Origin: Chitinophaga pinensis
Lineage (GTDB): Bacteria > Bacteroidota > Bacteroidia > Chitinophagales > Chitinophagaceae
Direction: 5' to 3'
Assembly (NCBI GenBank): GCA_945862385.1
Contig: CAMAXV010000013.1
Span: forward strand, 17,843 to 81,842
Length of the DNA: 64,000 nt
The translations under genes were made by a program, and so were the position numbers. Shown here piece after piece: positions 17,616 through 26,857 of the stretch. The notes beneath the pieces are model-generated. The model saw only the letters and a program-made list of their open reading frames with translations. It did no database searches and was not told the origin of the DNA. Numbering within the stretch: position 1 is the first letter of the stretch; each line of letters starts with the position of its first letter.

Positions 17616-19262
17616 ATGACCAAGTATATATTTGTGACTGGAGGGGTAACTTCTTCATTAGGTAAGGGTATTGTATCAGCTTCATTAGCTAAATTATTAC
17701 AAGCCCGTGGTTTCAAGGTGACCATTCAGAAATTTGATCCCTATATCAATGTAGATCCAGGCACCCTAAACCCCTATGAACATGGGGAGTGTTATGTTAC
17801 GGAAGATGGTGCAGAAACCGATTTGGACCTTGGGCACTACGAACGTTTTCTCAATATTTTCACTACACAGGCCAATAATGTTACTACCGGCAGAATTTAT
17901 CAGTCGGTTATCAATAAAGAAAGGGAAGGTGCTTTTCTTGGAAAGACCGTTCAGGTTATTCCCCATATTACAGATGAGATAAAGCAGAGAATGCAGTTGT
18001 TGTCTACTTTCGGGTATGATATCATTATAACGGAAATTGGTGGTACAGTTGGTGATATTGAAAGTCTGCCATTTATCGAGGCAGTCCGCCAATTGCAGTG
18101 GGAGATGCCGGATGAAGATTGCATTGTGGTTCACCTCACACTTGTACCTTATCTGAAAGCCGCCAAGGAACTTAAAACAAAGCCAACGCAGCATAGTGTT
18201 AAGATGATGAGCGAGAACGGAGTTCATCCAGATATCATCGTTTGCAGAACTGAACAGCCTCTATCTAAAGAGCTCAAATCAAAGATTGCTTTGTTTTGTA
18301 ATGTCAAACCTGAGGCTGTTATTGAAGCTGCAGATGCCAGAAGCATCTATGAAGTACCTTTGCTGATGCAGGAGGAACAACTGGACGTTATCGTTCTGAA
18401 GAAGCTCAATATTACCTGGTTTCCTGAGCCGGATCTCACAGTGTGGAAGGGTTTTCTCGCTAAGTTGCTTCACCCAAAATCTACTGTAACCATAGGTTTG
18501 ATAGGTAAGTATATAGAACTTCAGGATGCATATAAATCTATCCTGGAAGCATTCATCCATGCAGGGGCTATCAACGAATGCAAGGTTGTTGTTCAGGATG
18601 TTCACAGTGAATTCATTACCCCTGAAAATGTGGATGAGAAGCTCGAGGGTTTGGATGGCTTGCTGGTTGCACCGGGATTCGGACTTCGTGGAATCGATGG
18701 TAAAATCCTGGCTGTGCAGTATGCAAGGGAAAAAGGGTTACCATTCTTTGGAATTTGTCTGGGCATGCAGATGTCGGTTATTGAATACGCCCGCAACGTG
18801 CTGAAACTATCCCATGCCCATTCAACTGAAATGGATGCGGGTACAAAGGATCCTGTTATAGATCTTATGGAAGGACAGAAGTCGGTTACAAGCAAGGGCG
18901 GAACCATGAGGTTAGGCGCGTATCCCTGTAAGATTCAAAAGGGAACTCTTGCTTATGAAATTTATGGAACTGAACACATATCCGAACGTCACCGTCACCG
19001 TTGGGAACTGAATAACAAATACCTGGATGCGCTTCAGCAAGCAGGACTCAAAGCAAGTGGTACCAACCCTGAAACCAATCTGGTTGAGATTGTGGAGATC
19101 CCGGGACATCCATTTTTTATAGGTGTTCAGTATCACCCCGAACTGAAAAGTACTGTGGAAAATCCTCATCCTTTATTTGTTCATTTTGTGAAGGCCGCAA
19201 AAGCATTTGCCGCCAGAAAAGATAATTTGGCAGGAGAATCTTTGCCGAATGAGCTGGTCTGA
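17616..19262 (+). CDS. pyrG: CTP synthase
   Basis: A 548-residue CTP synthase that aminates UTP to CTP with glutamine. The ATG at 17616 gives MTKYIFVTGGVTSSLGKGI; an in-frame TTG two codons earlier was rejected. The N-terminal synthetase domain has the P-loop GGVTSSLGKG, FDPYINVDPGTLNPYEHGE and ITEIGGTVGDIES. The C-terminal class I glutaminase domain has the nucleophile cysteine in FFGICLGMQ and the histidine/glutamate pair in VQYHPELKS. A short charged C-terminal extension follows. yidC starts 53 nt downstream. Confidence 0.97.
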   Translation: MTKYIFVTGGVTSSLGKGIVSASLAKLLQARGFKVTIQKFDPYINVDPGTLNPYEHGECYVTEDGAETDLDLGHYERFLNIFTTQANNVTTGRIYQSVINKEREGAFLGKTVQVIPHITDEIKQRMQLLSTFGYDIIITEIGGTVGDIESLPFIEAVRQLQWEMPDEDCIVVHLTLVPYLKAAKELKTKPTQHSVKMMSENGVHPDIIVCRTEQPLSKELKSKIALFCNVKPEAVIEAADARSIYEVPLLMQEEQLDVIVLKKLNITWFPEPDLTVWKGFLAKLLHPKSTVTIGLIGKYIELQDAYKSILEAFIHAGAINECKVVVQDVHSEFITPENVDEKLEGLDGLLVAPGFGLRGIDGKILAVQYAREKGLPFFGICLGMQMSVIEYARNVLKLSHAHSTEMDAGTKDPVIDLMEGQKSVTSKGGTMRLGAYPCKIQKGTLAYEIYGTEHISERHRHRWELNNKYLDALQQAGLKASGTNPETNLVEIVEIPGHPFFIGVQYHPELKSTVENPHPLFVHFVKAAKAFAARKDNLAGESLPNELV

Positions 19263-19315
19263 ACGCGCAGCCTTCAAGCTATATCCTTACATTTGACTTT
19301 CAATAAAATTTCATC

Positions 19316-21175
19316 ATGAAGTTTGATAAGAATTCGGTTATCGGAGTTGTATTACTGGCCTTGTTATTTATTGGATATTTTTATTTTACCAGTGTTGGTC
19401 AGCGTGAACTACAAGCTAAGCAAAAAAGAATTGCAGACTCTCTGGCCGCAATCCAGTCAGGACTGAAGGATACGGCTCTTTCACCACTCGTGTCTGATAC
19501 GGCATCCCTGGTGAAGGGGAATCCGGGTACATTTAATCCGGTAGGACAAATAACCGAAACATTTACTACACTTGAAAATAAGCTTGTCAAAGTAGTTTTT
19601 TCAAATAAGGGTGCTCGGCCTGTAAGTGTTGAACTCAAAAAATATGCCGGTTCAGACAGTAGTCAGGTTCAACTCGTAGCCTCATCTTTTAATAATGTAT
19701 CATACCTGATCAAAACAGGAGCCAACCAGACTGCTTCAACCAGTGATTTGTTTTTTACGGCGTCTGCACCTGTAATTGAAACAGGAGGAAGTTCATTTCT
19801 TGTTTATCGCCTGGCAGACTCCTCCGGCCGGTCGCTGGAACACAGGTTCAGCCTGAAAGACAGTGATTATATGTTTGATTGGCAGGTGTCTGCCAATGGA
19901 GCTGATCAATTGTTTACAAACAATACCATCAACATGGTTTGGCAGGTTCAGGCAGATCAGCAGGAGCGCGATATACAGTCAGAGAAAAGAGAAACGCAAC
20001 TCGGATTGATGACAAAGGATGGGTTTGATTATTTTACTATGTCTGACGGGTTGAATGAGACCTGGGAAAAAGGAGTAAAATGGTTAGGTGTAAAGCAAAA
20101 GTTTTTCAACACCACAATTATAGCTGAAAATGGGTTCACCTATGCAGATATCAACTGCAAGGTTCCTGACGATTCCCTGAAGGTTGTGGCACAAACTGTG
20201 GCTAATCTGCGTACTGTTTTCCCGGCTTCACGGAATGTTAACCTGAAATACAAGTTTTATATAGGTCCCAATGATTACGCAATCCTCAAGGAATATAAAA
20301 TGGATATGGAGGATATGGTAAACCTGGGACAAGGGGTTTATGCTTTTGTAAAGTATATCAACCGCTTGATTGTATTGCCTGTATTCGGACTATTTGTTCA
20401 GTATTTCCCCAGCATGGGTCTGGCCATTGCACTTTTAACTTTCTTTATCCGGTTGCTTACATCACCACTGATATATTCTTCCTACGTGAGTGGTGCAAAA
20501 ACCAGAGCATTAAAACCAGAACTGGATGTGCTGAAAGAAAAGTATAAAGACGATCAGCAGGCTTACAGCATGGAACAAATGAAGTTATTCCGTTCTGCAG
20601 GAGTGAATCCGCTCGGAGGTTGTATCCCAGCCCTGCTTCAGATTCCTATATTCTTTGCCCTTTACAGCTTTTTTAACTCCAATATCACCTTAAGAGGAGT
20701 ACCATTCTGGTGGTCTGAGGATTTGTCTGCTTACGATGCCATTCTTACCTGGGGATTCAATATCCCTGGAATTGGTAGTCACTTATCACTTTTTACACTA
20801 ATGGCTGTTTTGACAAGTTTGCTTATTTCGATTTACAGTATGAGCATGACTCCTGATCAGAATAATCCGGTTTTGAAGTACATGCCATATATATTCCCCA
20901 TCATGTTACTTGGTATATTCAATGGTTTGCCATCAGCATTAACCTGGTATTATACCGTTTCCAACGTGATTACACTGGGTATGCAGTTTGTAATCCAAAC
21001 TTATATCATTGATCATAACAAAATTTTAGCCGATATTGAGTCCAATAAGAAGAAGCCCAAAGAGAAATCAAAGTGGCAGGAGCGCATGGAGCAAATGCAG
21101 GAAGCACAGAAAAAGGTGCAGAATTCTCAGAAAAAAGTAAATGCGTTGAAGGATAAGACCTCAGGAAAAAAATAG
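19316..21175 (+). CDS. yidC: Membrane protein insertase YidC
   Basis: A 619-residue YidC/Oxa1 insertase of the long type. It has an N-terminal signal-anchor (GVVLLALLFIGYFYF), a large periplasmic beta domain (about residues 60-340), then the conserved five-helix core: MGLAIALLTFFIRLLTSPL, the cytoplasmic hairpin, NPLGGCIPALLQIPIFFALYSFF, and the last helices ending in QTYIIDH. The lysine-rich C-terminal tail fits ribosome contact. It inserts and folds inner-membrane proteins alone or with SecYEG. A small secreted-protein gene follows after 5 nt and is probably cotranscribed. Confidence 0.96.
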   Translation: MKFDKNSVIGVVLLALLFIGYFYFTSVGQRELQAKQKRIADSLAAIQSGLKDTALSPLVSDTASLVKGNPGTFNPVGQITETFTTLENKLVKVVFSNKGARPVSVELKKYAGSDSSQVQLVASSFNNVSYLIKTGANQTASTSDLFFTASAPVIETGGSSFLVYRLADSSGRSLEHRFSLKDSDYMFDWQVSANGADQLFTNNTINMVWQVQADQQERDIQSEKRETQLGLMTKDGFDYFTMSDGLNETWEKGVKWLGVKQKFFNTTIIAENGFTYADINCKVPDDSLKVVAQTVANLRTVFPASRNVNLKYKFYIGPNDYAILKEYKMDMEDMVNLGQGVYAFVKYINRLIVLPVFGLFVQYFPSMGLAIALLTFFIRLLTSPLIYSSYVSGAKTRALKPELDVLKEKYKDDQQAYSMEQMKLFRSAGVNPLGGCIPALLQIPIFFALYSFFNSNITLRGVPFWWSEDLSAYDAILTWGFNIPGIGSHLSLFTLMAVLTSLLISIYSMSMTPDQNNPVLKYMPYIFPIMLLGIFNGLPSALTWYYTVSNVITLGMQFVIQTYIIDHNKILADIESNKKKPKEKSKWQERMEQMQEAQKKVQNSQKKVNALKDKTSGKK

Positions 21176-21180
21176 ACTTT

Positions 21181-21810
21181 ATGAAAAAGGCTTTCCTCTG
21201 TTTCACAGTTTTGATTGCCTTAAATGCCAGTGCACAGAAGCTCTTTTCTGAGGGTACCGTCATATATTCTGTAGAAACCCAGGCAAATGGAAAAAGTGGG
21301 ATTGATTCAGCGATTTACTCTTTAAAAGTCAAGGGAGCAAATATTCGTACAGAACTCAGTAGCGTAATAGGAAAGAGTATCTATATATATGACATACGCG
21401 AAGGTGTGGGGGCCGTATTAAGAGATTTTGGTGGACAGCGTATACTTATTCCTGTTGACCGAAATAACTGGAATGAAATTACAGGAGGTTTCAGGAATAT
21501 AATTTATTCCAGTACTGCCGGAGATACTACCTTGCTTGAATATCGTTGTTTAAAACTCAGTGGTGAATTGGCCGATGGTTCAAAGTTGACAATTTGGTAT
21601 ACAGAAGATATCCTTCCTGAAATCAAAGAAATAAATTTCCCGCTTACCAATATTAACGGACTACCATTGATGATAGAAATGAGCAATGGCAATCAAAAAG
21701 TGTTATACAAAGCCATGAGTATAAACTACGACCCTGTACAGGTTCAATATTATGATATACCCAAAAATGGCTACAGGGTACTTGCTTTTGAAGAAAGTAA
21801 GATAAAATGA
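21181..21810 (+). CDS. Secreted protein of unknown function
   Basis: A 209-residue protein with a classical signal peptide (MKKAFLCFTVLIALNASAQ, cleavage likely after SAQ). The mature part is beta-rich: an early GTVIYSVE segment, IRTELSS, a central LLEYRCLKLSGELADG, and KLTIWYTEDILPEI. The pattern recalls the DUF4412/GLPGLI groups of secreted Bacteroidota proteins (an early YxVE strand and a late WYT/I segment), but I cannot assign it firmly. It starts 5 nt after yidC, so it may be an envelope protein co-expressed with the insertase. Confidence 0.75.
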   Translation: MKKAFLCFTVLIALNASAQKLFSEGTVIYSVETQANGKSGIDSAIYSLKVKGANIRTELSSVIGKSIYIYDIREGVGAVLRDFGGQRILIPVDRNNWNEITGGFRNIIYSSTAGDTTLLEYRCLKLSGELADGSKLTIWYTEDILPEIKEINFPLTNINGLPLMIEMSNGNQKVLYKAMSINYDPVQVQYYDIPKNGYRVLAFEESKIK

Positions 21811-21817
21811 ATTGTGA

Positions 21818-22156
21818 TTATTGCTGAGGCTTCTCCGGAGTCTTGAATTTGTCGAGAACCTTATGTTTGTAAGGGATTACGTATTTTACGTTTCCTTTCT
21901 GATAAGTGATAACTGAACTGAAAGAATTTGATGCTCCGGTTTTTTTGAACCCAAAAGATTTATTATCCCTATATGAAAAACCTGCATTTAAGCTGAGGGT
22001 AATATTCTTCTTCATGTTAGAGAAAGAAGCCTTTGATGATTTGCTGCGTATTACGATACCATCTACTGCAAAAACTGCGGTAGCAATGACAAAAAACAAC
22101 ATGGTGGCTGTTATTTTGGCTGAAAATTTGCTTGATTTTGTGTTATGGTCTCTCAT
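21818..22156 (-). CDS. Small single-pass membrane or secreted protein, unknown
   Basis: A 112-residue protein I do not recognise. One hydrophobic segment (about residues 17-32, ATMLFFVIATAVFAVDG) follows a basic N-terminus and could be a membrane anchor or a signal peptide. The rest is basic and contains short strands (ITLSLNAGFSYRD, VKYVIPYKHKVLDKF). It converges with the secreted-protein gene 7 nt away and is divergent from the TPR gene. Coding status is supported by the clean membrane segment and the lack of an alternative, but homologues were not checked. Confidence 0.55.
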   Translation of the reverse strand: MRDHNTKSSKFSAKITATMLFFVIATAVFAVDGIVIRSKSSKASFSNMKKNITLSLNAGFSYRDNKSFGFKKTGASNSFSSVITYQKGNVKYVIPYKHKVLDKFKTPEKPQQ

Positions 22157-22299
22157 CGCTGGTCAAAATTAACATTTTTTATGAAATATACAACTCCACT
22201 TCATTCTTTTTTTACTATTACATAACGTTTCATAAAGTAATTTGTTATGTAGTGTATAAAAATCAGTATAAATCGTTAGATTACATTAATCTTCCTGAT

Positions 22300-23721
22300 A
22301 TGAATGGCGAACCCCGTTTACCGGATAATGATGATTTACAGGAACTATTGATAGTTTATGAACGAATTCGTTCGGGAAAAGGTACAGCATTTTTAAGTGA
22401 GGAATCATTTGAACGTATTATTGATCATTTTGATGAAGCTGATGCACTTCCAAAGGCTATGGAAGCAGCCAAAATGGGTGTGCTTCAATACCCTTATTCC
22501 TCTTCTCTTTTAATTAAAAAGGCAGACTTGTTGATAGCTGAACGCCAGTACCAGCAGGCATTGGATGATTTGGATAAGGCGGAGATACTTGACCCCAATG
22601 AAATAGATATTTACATACTGCGCACAGATGCTTACCTGGCACTGGATATGCAGGAAATGGCAGTTGAACTTCTGGAACTGTCCATTGAAAGGTTTGAAGG
22701 AGAGGAGCGAATAGACCTGCTTTTTGAGCTTGCTGATGTTTATGATGATTATGAAGCATTTGAAAAGCTGTTTGACTGCCTTTCACTGATACTGGAATAT
22801 GATCCCAATAATCAGGAAGCTTTGTACAAAATATGTTTCTGGACCGATTTTACAGGCAGGAATGCAGAGAGTATCCAGATTCATTTAAAGATCATAGATG
22901 AATATCCATATAATGACCTGGCATGGTTTAATCTCGCCGCAGCTTATCAGGGTTTGAGGTTATACGAGAAATCCATTGATGCTTATAAGTTTGCAATTGT
23001 CATCAATGAAAAATTTGATTATGCCTACCGCAACATGGCTGATGCTCAGATGCGCTTACACCAATACAGGGAAGCCATTGAGAGCCTCGAACGGGTGATA
23101 GAACTATCAAGGCCTGAAGACCTTATTTACCAGGCCATGGGGTTGTGTTATGAGAAGTTAAGAAACCCTTCCCAGGCAAGGTTTTATTATAGAAAAGCAT
23201 CGCATCTCAATCCAGACAATGCACGTATTTATTTGAAAATTGCATCAACCTATTCAAAAGAGGCAAAATATGCTCAGGCTGTAAAATACCTTGAGATGGG
23301 TCTGACTATAAAAAGACTTGATCCGGAATTCAACCTGTTGATGGGGGAGACACTTGTCAAGCTCGGAAGAGTGAGAGATGCCGTTCATTATTTTTTATCT
23401 GCTGTAAAGGTAAAACCACGCAATATCAAAGGATGGGAAGCCCTGATTCGTACACTTTTTGTTTCAAGGCAATACGCAGATGCTTACCGCCATTTAAAAG
23501 AGGCAAATATTAGATTGGGCGTTAGACCAGTTTTATTATACTATGAAAGTGCCATACTCATAAGTTCTGGTAAATCCAAAGAAGGATTTTTGTTGCTGGA
23601 AAAAGCCTTGGAGTTGAATCACAGAACCCTGAAGAAATTTTTGAAAATATTTCCTGCTGCAGTGAAGCATCCACAGGTAGTGGAGCTCATTCTGAAATAT
23701 AAACGGAGGAAGAGATTGTAA
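22300..23721 (+). CDS. Tetratricopeptide repeat protein
   Basis: A 473-residue protein made almost entirely of TPR units. The ATG at 22300 is chosen because the upstream in-frame codons lack a sensible start and encode an unlikely hydrophobic stretch. Repeats are visible from about residue 50 onward, e.g. LIAERQYQQALDDLDKAEIL, NLAAAYQGLRLYEKSIDAYK, AYRNMADAQMRLHQYREAIE and KIASTYSKEAKYAQAVKYLE. No signal peptide is present, so a cytoplasmic scaffold is likely. It is similar in design to the TPR proteins often found single-copy in Bacteroidota, with no assigned partner. comA follows 55 nt downstream with its own -7 element. Confidence 0.85.
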   Translation: MNGEPRLPDNDDLQELLIVYERIRSGKGTAFLSEESFERIIDHFDEADALPKAMEAAKMGVLQYPYSSSLLIKKADLLIAERQYQQALDDLDKAEILDPNEIDIYILRTDAYLALDMQEMAVELLELSIERFEGEERIDLLFELADVYDDYEAFEKLFDCLSLILEYDPNNQEALYKICFWTDFTGRNAESIQIHLKIIDEYPYNDLAWFNLAAAYQGLRLYEKSIDAYKFAIVINEKFDYAYRNMADAQMRLHQYREAIESLERVIELSRPEDLIYQAMGLCYEKLRNPSQARFYYRKASHLNPDNARIYLKIASTYSKEAKYAQAVKYLEMGLTIKRLDPEFNLLMGETLVKLGRVRDAVHYFLSAVKVKPRNIKGWEALIRTLFVSRQYADAYRHLKEANIRLGVRPVLLYYESAILISSGKSKEGFLLLEKALELNHRTLKKFLKIFPAAVKHPQVVELILKYKRRKRL

Positions 23722-23750
23722 TACCCTTGCTCCTTTAAGCAGGACTTTCG

Positions 23751-23758
23751 TATTTTTG
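23751..23758 (+). promoter_or_regulatory. -7 promoter element of comA-aroE
   Basis: TATTTTTG matches TAnnTTTG exactly. It is 18 nt before the comA ATG. No convincing TTTG at -33 is seen. Confidence 0.5.
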
Positions 23759-23776
23759 CGGCATAATTTCCCAAAG

Positions 23777-24544
23777 ATGAATTTCAATTTAACACAGATG
23801 CCTGAAAGGCTGGTCAAACCCCGTAAGGAGGGGCTGACAATGGTTATGGATAAAGGGCTAACATTTGAGGAAGCCAGGCTTTTTGTAGAGAATGCTATAC
23901 CGCATGTGGATATCATCAAACTTGGTTTTGGAACTGCATATGTTACACCGAGGCTGCGCGATAAGATTGAACTTTATCAGCAGGCCGGCATTCCGGTATA
24001 TTTTGGTGGTACCCTTATGGAAGCCTTTCTGATCAGGAATCAGTTTGAAGATTATATAGCCCTGTGCAAGGATTATGAGATTTCTTATATGGAAGTCAGT
24101 GATGGATCAATTACTATCCCCCATGTTGAAAAATGCGGTTACATAGAGCGGTTGAGTGGTATAGGTACTGTTCTTAGTGAAGTCGGAAGTAAGGATGCTG
24201 CACATATTATTCCTCCCTATAAATGGATCGAACTGATGCGGGCAGAGTTGAGTGCAGGTGCTACATATGTGATTGCGGAAGCAAGGGAAGCAGGCAATGT
24301 GGGCATTTACAGGGGAAGTGGAGAGGTTCGCGAAGGATTGGTGCAGGAGATTTTAACCCAAATACCGGGAGAAAAAATTCTATGGGAAGCACCTCAGAAA
24401 GCACAACAATTGTATTTTATAGAGCTGTTGGGTGCCAATGTCAATCTTGGCAATATCGCGCCTTCTGAGATCATCGCACTTGAGGCTATGCGAATTGGCT
24501 TGCGTGGTGATACCTTCAGCTTGTTTTTAACTCCAGGCAATTGA
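23777..24544 (+). CDS. comA: Phosphosulfolactate synthase (ComA-like)
   Basis: A 255-residue protein of the ComA family, which adds sulfite to phosphoenolpyruvate to form (2R)-phosphosulfolactate. The start at 23777 gives MNFNLTQMPERLVKPRKEG. Family blocks include KPRKEGLTMVMDKGL, VDIIKLGFGTAYVTP, VYFGGTLMEAFLIRNQ, MEVSDGSITIPH and VIAEAREAGNVGIY, all in the expected order of a TIM barrel. In methanogens the product feeds coenzyme M, and in Bacillus it leads to sulfolactate. In Bacteroidota the role is not established. A route to cysteate and sulfonolipids is an inference. aroE begins 1 nt after its stop codon. Confidence 0.9.
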   Translation: MNFNLTQMPERLVKPRKEGLTMVMDKGLTFEEARLFVENAIPHVDIIKLGFGTAYVTPRLRDKIELYQQAGIPVYFGGTLMEAFLIRNQFEDYIALCKDYEISYMEVSDGSITIPHVEKCGYIERLSGIGTVLSEVGSKDAAHIIPPYKWIELMRAELSAGATYVIAEAREAGNVGIYRGSGEVREGLVQEILTQIPGEKILWEAPQKAQQLYFIELLGANVNLGNIAPSEIIALEAMRIGLRGDTFSLFLTPGN

Positions 24545-24545
24545 T

Positions 24546-25280
24546 ATGGCCCGCTTTTTTGGTTTGATTGGCTACCCCTTGAGTCATTCTTTTTCAAAGC
24601 GTTACTTTGCCGAGAAGTTTCAAAGAGAGCATATTGCCCATCATTCATATGAGCTTTATCCCCTTTCAGCAATTACTGAATTACCACAATTACTGAAAGA
24701 AAATCCATTGATTGAAGGGTTAAATGTTACAATCCCTTATAAAGAACAGGTATTGTCTTATCTGGATGAATTGTCTCCTGTTGTTCAGGAAACAGGGGCT
24801 TGTAACTGCATTAGCATAAGAGATGGGAAACTCACAGGTTATAATACAGATGTGATTGGTTTTGAGCAGACCTTATCGGGGAAACTGATGCCTCATCACA
24901 AAAAAGCGCTTGTCCTGGGCACAGGAGGAGCAGCTAAAGCAGTGCACTACGTACTCAACCAAAAATCAATCAGTTTTATTCAGATGGGCAGGCAAAAAAG
25001 GGGAGATATCATCGATTATGAATCCCTTACACCTGAGCTAATGGCAGAACATACATTAATTATCAATACTACTCCGCTGGGTATGTATCCCAATGTGGAT
25101 GAGGCCCCTGCAATACCTTATGGTTGTTTGGGCGAGGATCACTACCTGTATGATCTTGTTTACAACCCTGCAAAAACACTTTTTTTAAAGCGTGGAGAGG
25201 AAAAGGGCGCGGTCATCGAAAACGGTGCAGACATGCTTGTGATCCAGGCTGAAGCATCATGGGATATCTGGAATAGTTAA
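24546..25280 (+). CDS. aroE: Shikimate dehydrogenase
   Basis: A 244-residue shikimate dehydrogenase that reduces 3-dehydroshikimate with NADPH. Recognisable are LIGYPLSHSFSKRYF (substrate serines), LNVTIPYKEQV with the catalytic lysine, NCISIRDGKLTGYNTDVIGF, the nucleotide loop GTGGAAKAVHYVL, and TTPLGMYPN. It is slightly short compared with the E. coli enzyme, as is usual in Bacteroidota. The start overlaps the comA end closely, so the two form an operon. The final 4 nt overlap the convergent thioesterase gene. Confidence 0.95.
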   Translation: MARFFGLIGYPLSHSFSKRYFAEKFQREHIAHHSYELYPLSAITELPQLLKENPLIEGLNVTIPYKEQVLSYLDELSPVVQETGACNCISIRDGKLTGYNTDVIGFEQTLSGKLMPHHKKALVLGTGGAAKAVHYVLNQKSISFIQMGRQKRGDIIDYESLTPELMAEHTLIINTTPLGMYPNVDEAPAIPYGCLGEDHYLYDLVYNPAKTLFLKRGEEKGAVIENGADMLVIQAEASWDIWNS

Positions 25281-25729
25281 ACCGTTTCGCCCTCTGCAAG
25301 TCTTGTTAGCAAGGCTCGTAGCTCTTCCGGAATTGATTTTACCTTTCTTTCCGTGTAGTCGAAACAAACCATAGCTGTTTTTACTACCGCGGAAGTAACG
25401 GGTGAGTTGTTCCTTGTAACGGTGATGGTGTAATAACAGTCAAATGCGGCTCTGGAAGGTGTTGTAACTGCAAGTGTTATTTCAATTGAATCTCCATGAA
25501 ATAATTCGTTGAAATATTCCACATGAGATTCTGTAAGAACGAGTCCGAATGCACCAAAATGAAACTCAGACTGGCCAATTGCCCGGAGGAAACGCAGTCT
25601 TGTTTCCTGTGCAAATAAAAGGTAACGCTCATTGCCAACATGTCCCCCATAATTGATGTCTCCTATCTGAACATCAATGCTGGTTTTATAGCAGCAATGA
25701 GCAGGAGCTGTGATTTTTTTATTTCTCAT
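25277..25729 (-). CDS. Hotdog-fold acyl-CoA thioesterase (YbgC/FadM-like)
   Basis: A 150-residue hotdog thioesterase. The key segment TSIDVQIGDINYGGHVGNERYL carries the catalytic aspartate in the position of the YbgC/4-hydroxybenzoyl-CoA thioesterase group, followed by the helix LLFAQETRLRFLRAIG. The natural acyl-CoA substrate is unknown. It is the last gene of a three-gene minus-strand operon; its ATG overlaps the rdgB stop codon by 4 nt (ATGA type), which indicates translational coupling. Its tail overlaps the end of aroE by 4 nt. Confidence 0.88.
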   Translation of the reverse strand: MRNKKITAPAHCCYKTSIDVQIGDINYGGHVGNERYLLFAQETRLRFLRAIGQSEFHFGAFGLVLTESHVEYFNELFHGDSIEITLAVTTPSRAAFDCYYTITVTRNNSPVTSAVVKTAMVCFDYTERKVKSIPEELRALLTRLAEGETV

Positions 25730-26322
25730 AAGGCGCCTTCATCTGTTTTCTGTATTAAAAAACGGGTCATTTTGTCCATTGCTTTTTTACGGTGGCTGAT
25801 GCCAGACTTCTCAAGCATTGTCATTTCTGCAAATGTTCTTGAATCCCCTTCCGGGATGAAAAGAGGGTCATAGCCAAAACCTGCATCACCTGCATAATTT
25901 TCGCTGATCTGACCGCTGCAAACACCTTCAAACTGGAATTCTTTACCCTTCAGGATCAGTGAAATAACTGTACGGAATCGGGCCCTTCTGTTTTCGATAC
26001 CATTAAGCGCTTCAATGAGTTTGTTGTTATTCGCGATGCTGTCTGAAGGAAGACCTGCATATCTTGCAGAATGTACACCGGGCGCACCATTGAGTGCCTC
26101 AACTTCCAACCCACTGTCTTCAGAAAAGCAATCCAATCCGGTTATCCTAAAAATGGTTAATGATTTTTCTCTGGCATTTTCTTCAAGGGTAAGAAAGGGT
26201 TCTGGGATGTCTATGCAGATACCTGCTTCTTCCATGGTTTGAATGGAAAATTCATCACCTAGTATAGCTTTGATTTCCGCAGCTTTGTATTGGTTGTTTG
26301 ATGCAAAAATTAACTTTTTCAT
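25726..26322 (-). CDS. rdgB: Non-canonical purine NTP pyrophosphatase (RdgB/HAM1)
   Basis: A 198-residue ITP/XTP pyrophosphatase that removes deaminated purine nucleotides from the pool. The ATG at 26322 gives MKKLIFASNNQYKAAEIKAIL with the SNN-xxK-xxE substrate motif. Other hallmarks are DCFSEDSGLEVEALNGAPGV, ARYAG, GYDPLFIPEG and the C-terminal SHRKKAMDKM. Both ends overlap neighbours by 4 nt, which makes a tightly coupled operon with the HolD-like and thioesterase genes. Confidence 0.96.
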   Translation of the reverse strand: MKKLIFASNNQYKAAEIKAILGDEFSIQTMEEAGICIDIPEPFLTLEENAREKSLTIFRITGLDCFSEDSGLEVEALNGAPGVHSARYAGLPSDSIANNNKLIEALNGIENRRARFRTVISLILKGKEFQFEGVCSGQISENYAGDAGFGYDPLFIPEGDSRTFAEMTMLEKSGISHRKKAMDKMTRFLIQKTDEGAL

Positions 26323-26798
26323 AGTCCGAATATTTTCTGCAAACACTGCCATAAAGTCACTTTGAGGGATTTATCTGCTTCGATTTCCTCTAGTGCAGGT
26401 GCCCACATGAATTTACAGGCTTGGTAAGTCTGCACCTGAAATGCAGGGAAATGAATGGGTAGGGATAAAACAGAAGGATTTAGGCCAAAGAGCAAAACTA
26501 CAGGCGAATTATAACCCAGGTTTAAGGAGGTGAGACCCCCTGTAACAACAGCGTCACCATCAGTCAGGAGTGCAGTTTGAGCTAATTCTATCTTGCAGGC
26601 TTTCAGGATATTTTGTAAAAAAATGTATTGCCGGTCGGTGGTTTTTAACTTTTCGCCATGGGTTATGACTATCGTTTTGACTTGCACAGGCGAGGAGGAA
26701 TCTGCCGGGGTGTCTGTTCTTTTTTCAGCAATCAAAACATCTTTATACAGGCCAGACAGAATGACGGATGGTAAAAATATGCGTTCCTGTTGATTCAT
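26319..26798 (-). CDS. Small protein, possibly related to DNA polymerase III psi (HolD-like)
   Basis: A 159-residue protein starting at 26798 (MNQQERIFLPSVILSGLYKD). I cannot assign it with confidence. The C-terminal half, VVLLFGLNPSVLSLPIHFPAFQVQ followed by CKFMWAPALEEIEADKSLKVTLW, has the order of segments (strand, LP..PF, short helix, APxLxEL, K..LW) seen in HolD/psi-like and uracil-glycosylase-fold proteins. Note the match is by eye. It is first in the overlapping operon with rdgB (4-nt ATGA overlap), which fits a nucleotide or replication role. It is divergent from ilvE, with starts only 59 nt apart. Confidence 0.6.
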   Translation of the reverse strand: MNQQERIFLPSVILSGLYKDVLIAEKRTDTPADSSSPVQVKTIVITHGEKLKTTDRQYIFLQNILKACKIELAQTALLTDGDAVVTGGLTSLNLGYNSPVVLLFGLNPSVLSLPIHFPAFQVQTYQACKFMWAPALEEIEADKSLKVTLWQCLQKIFGL

Positions 26799-26811
26799 AT
26801 GCAGGGTTTCC

Positions 26812-26842
26812 TTTGTACTTGCCTGTTGATTTTGTTTCTTTG
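26812..26842 (+). promoter_or_regulatory. Probable promoter of ilvE
   Basis: TTTG-N19-TTTCTTTG: exact -33 element and spacing, one mismatch in the -7 (TT instead of TA). The ATG follows 15 nt later. Confidence 0.5.
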
Positions 26843-26857
26843 CATAAAAACAAGGGT

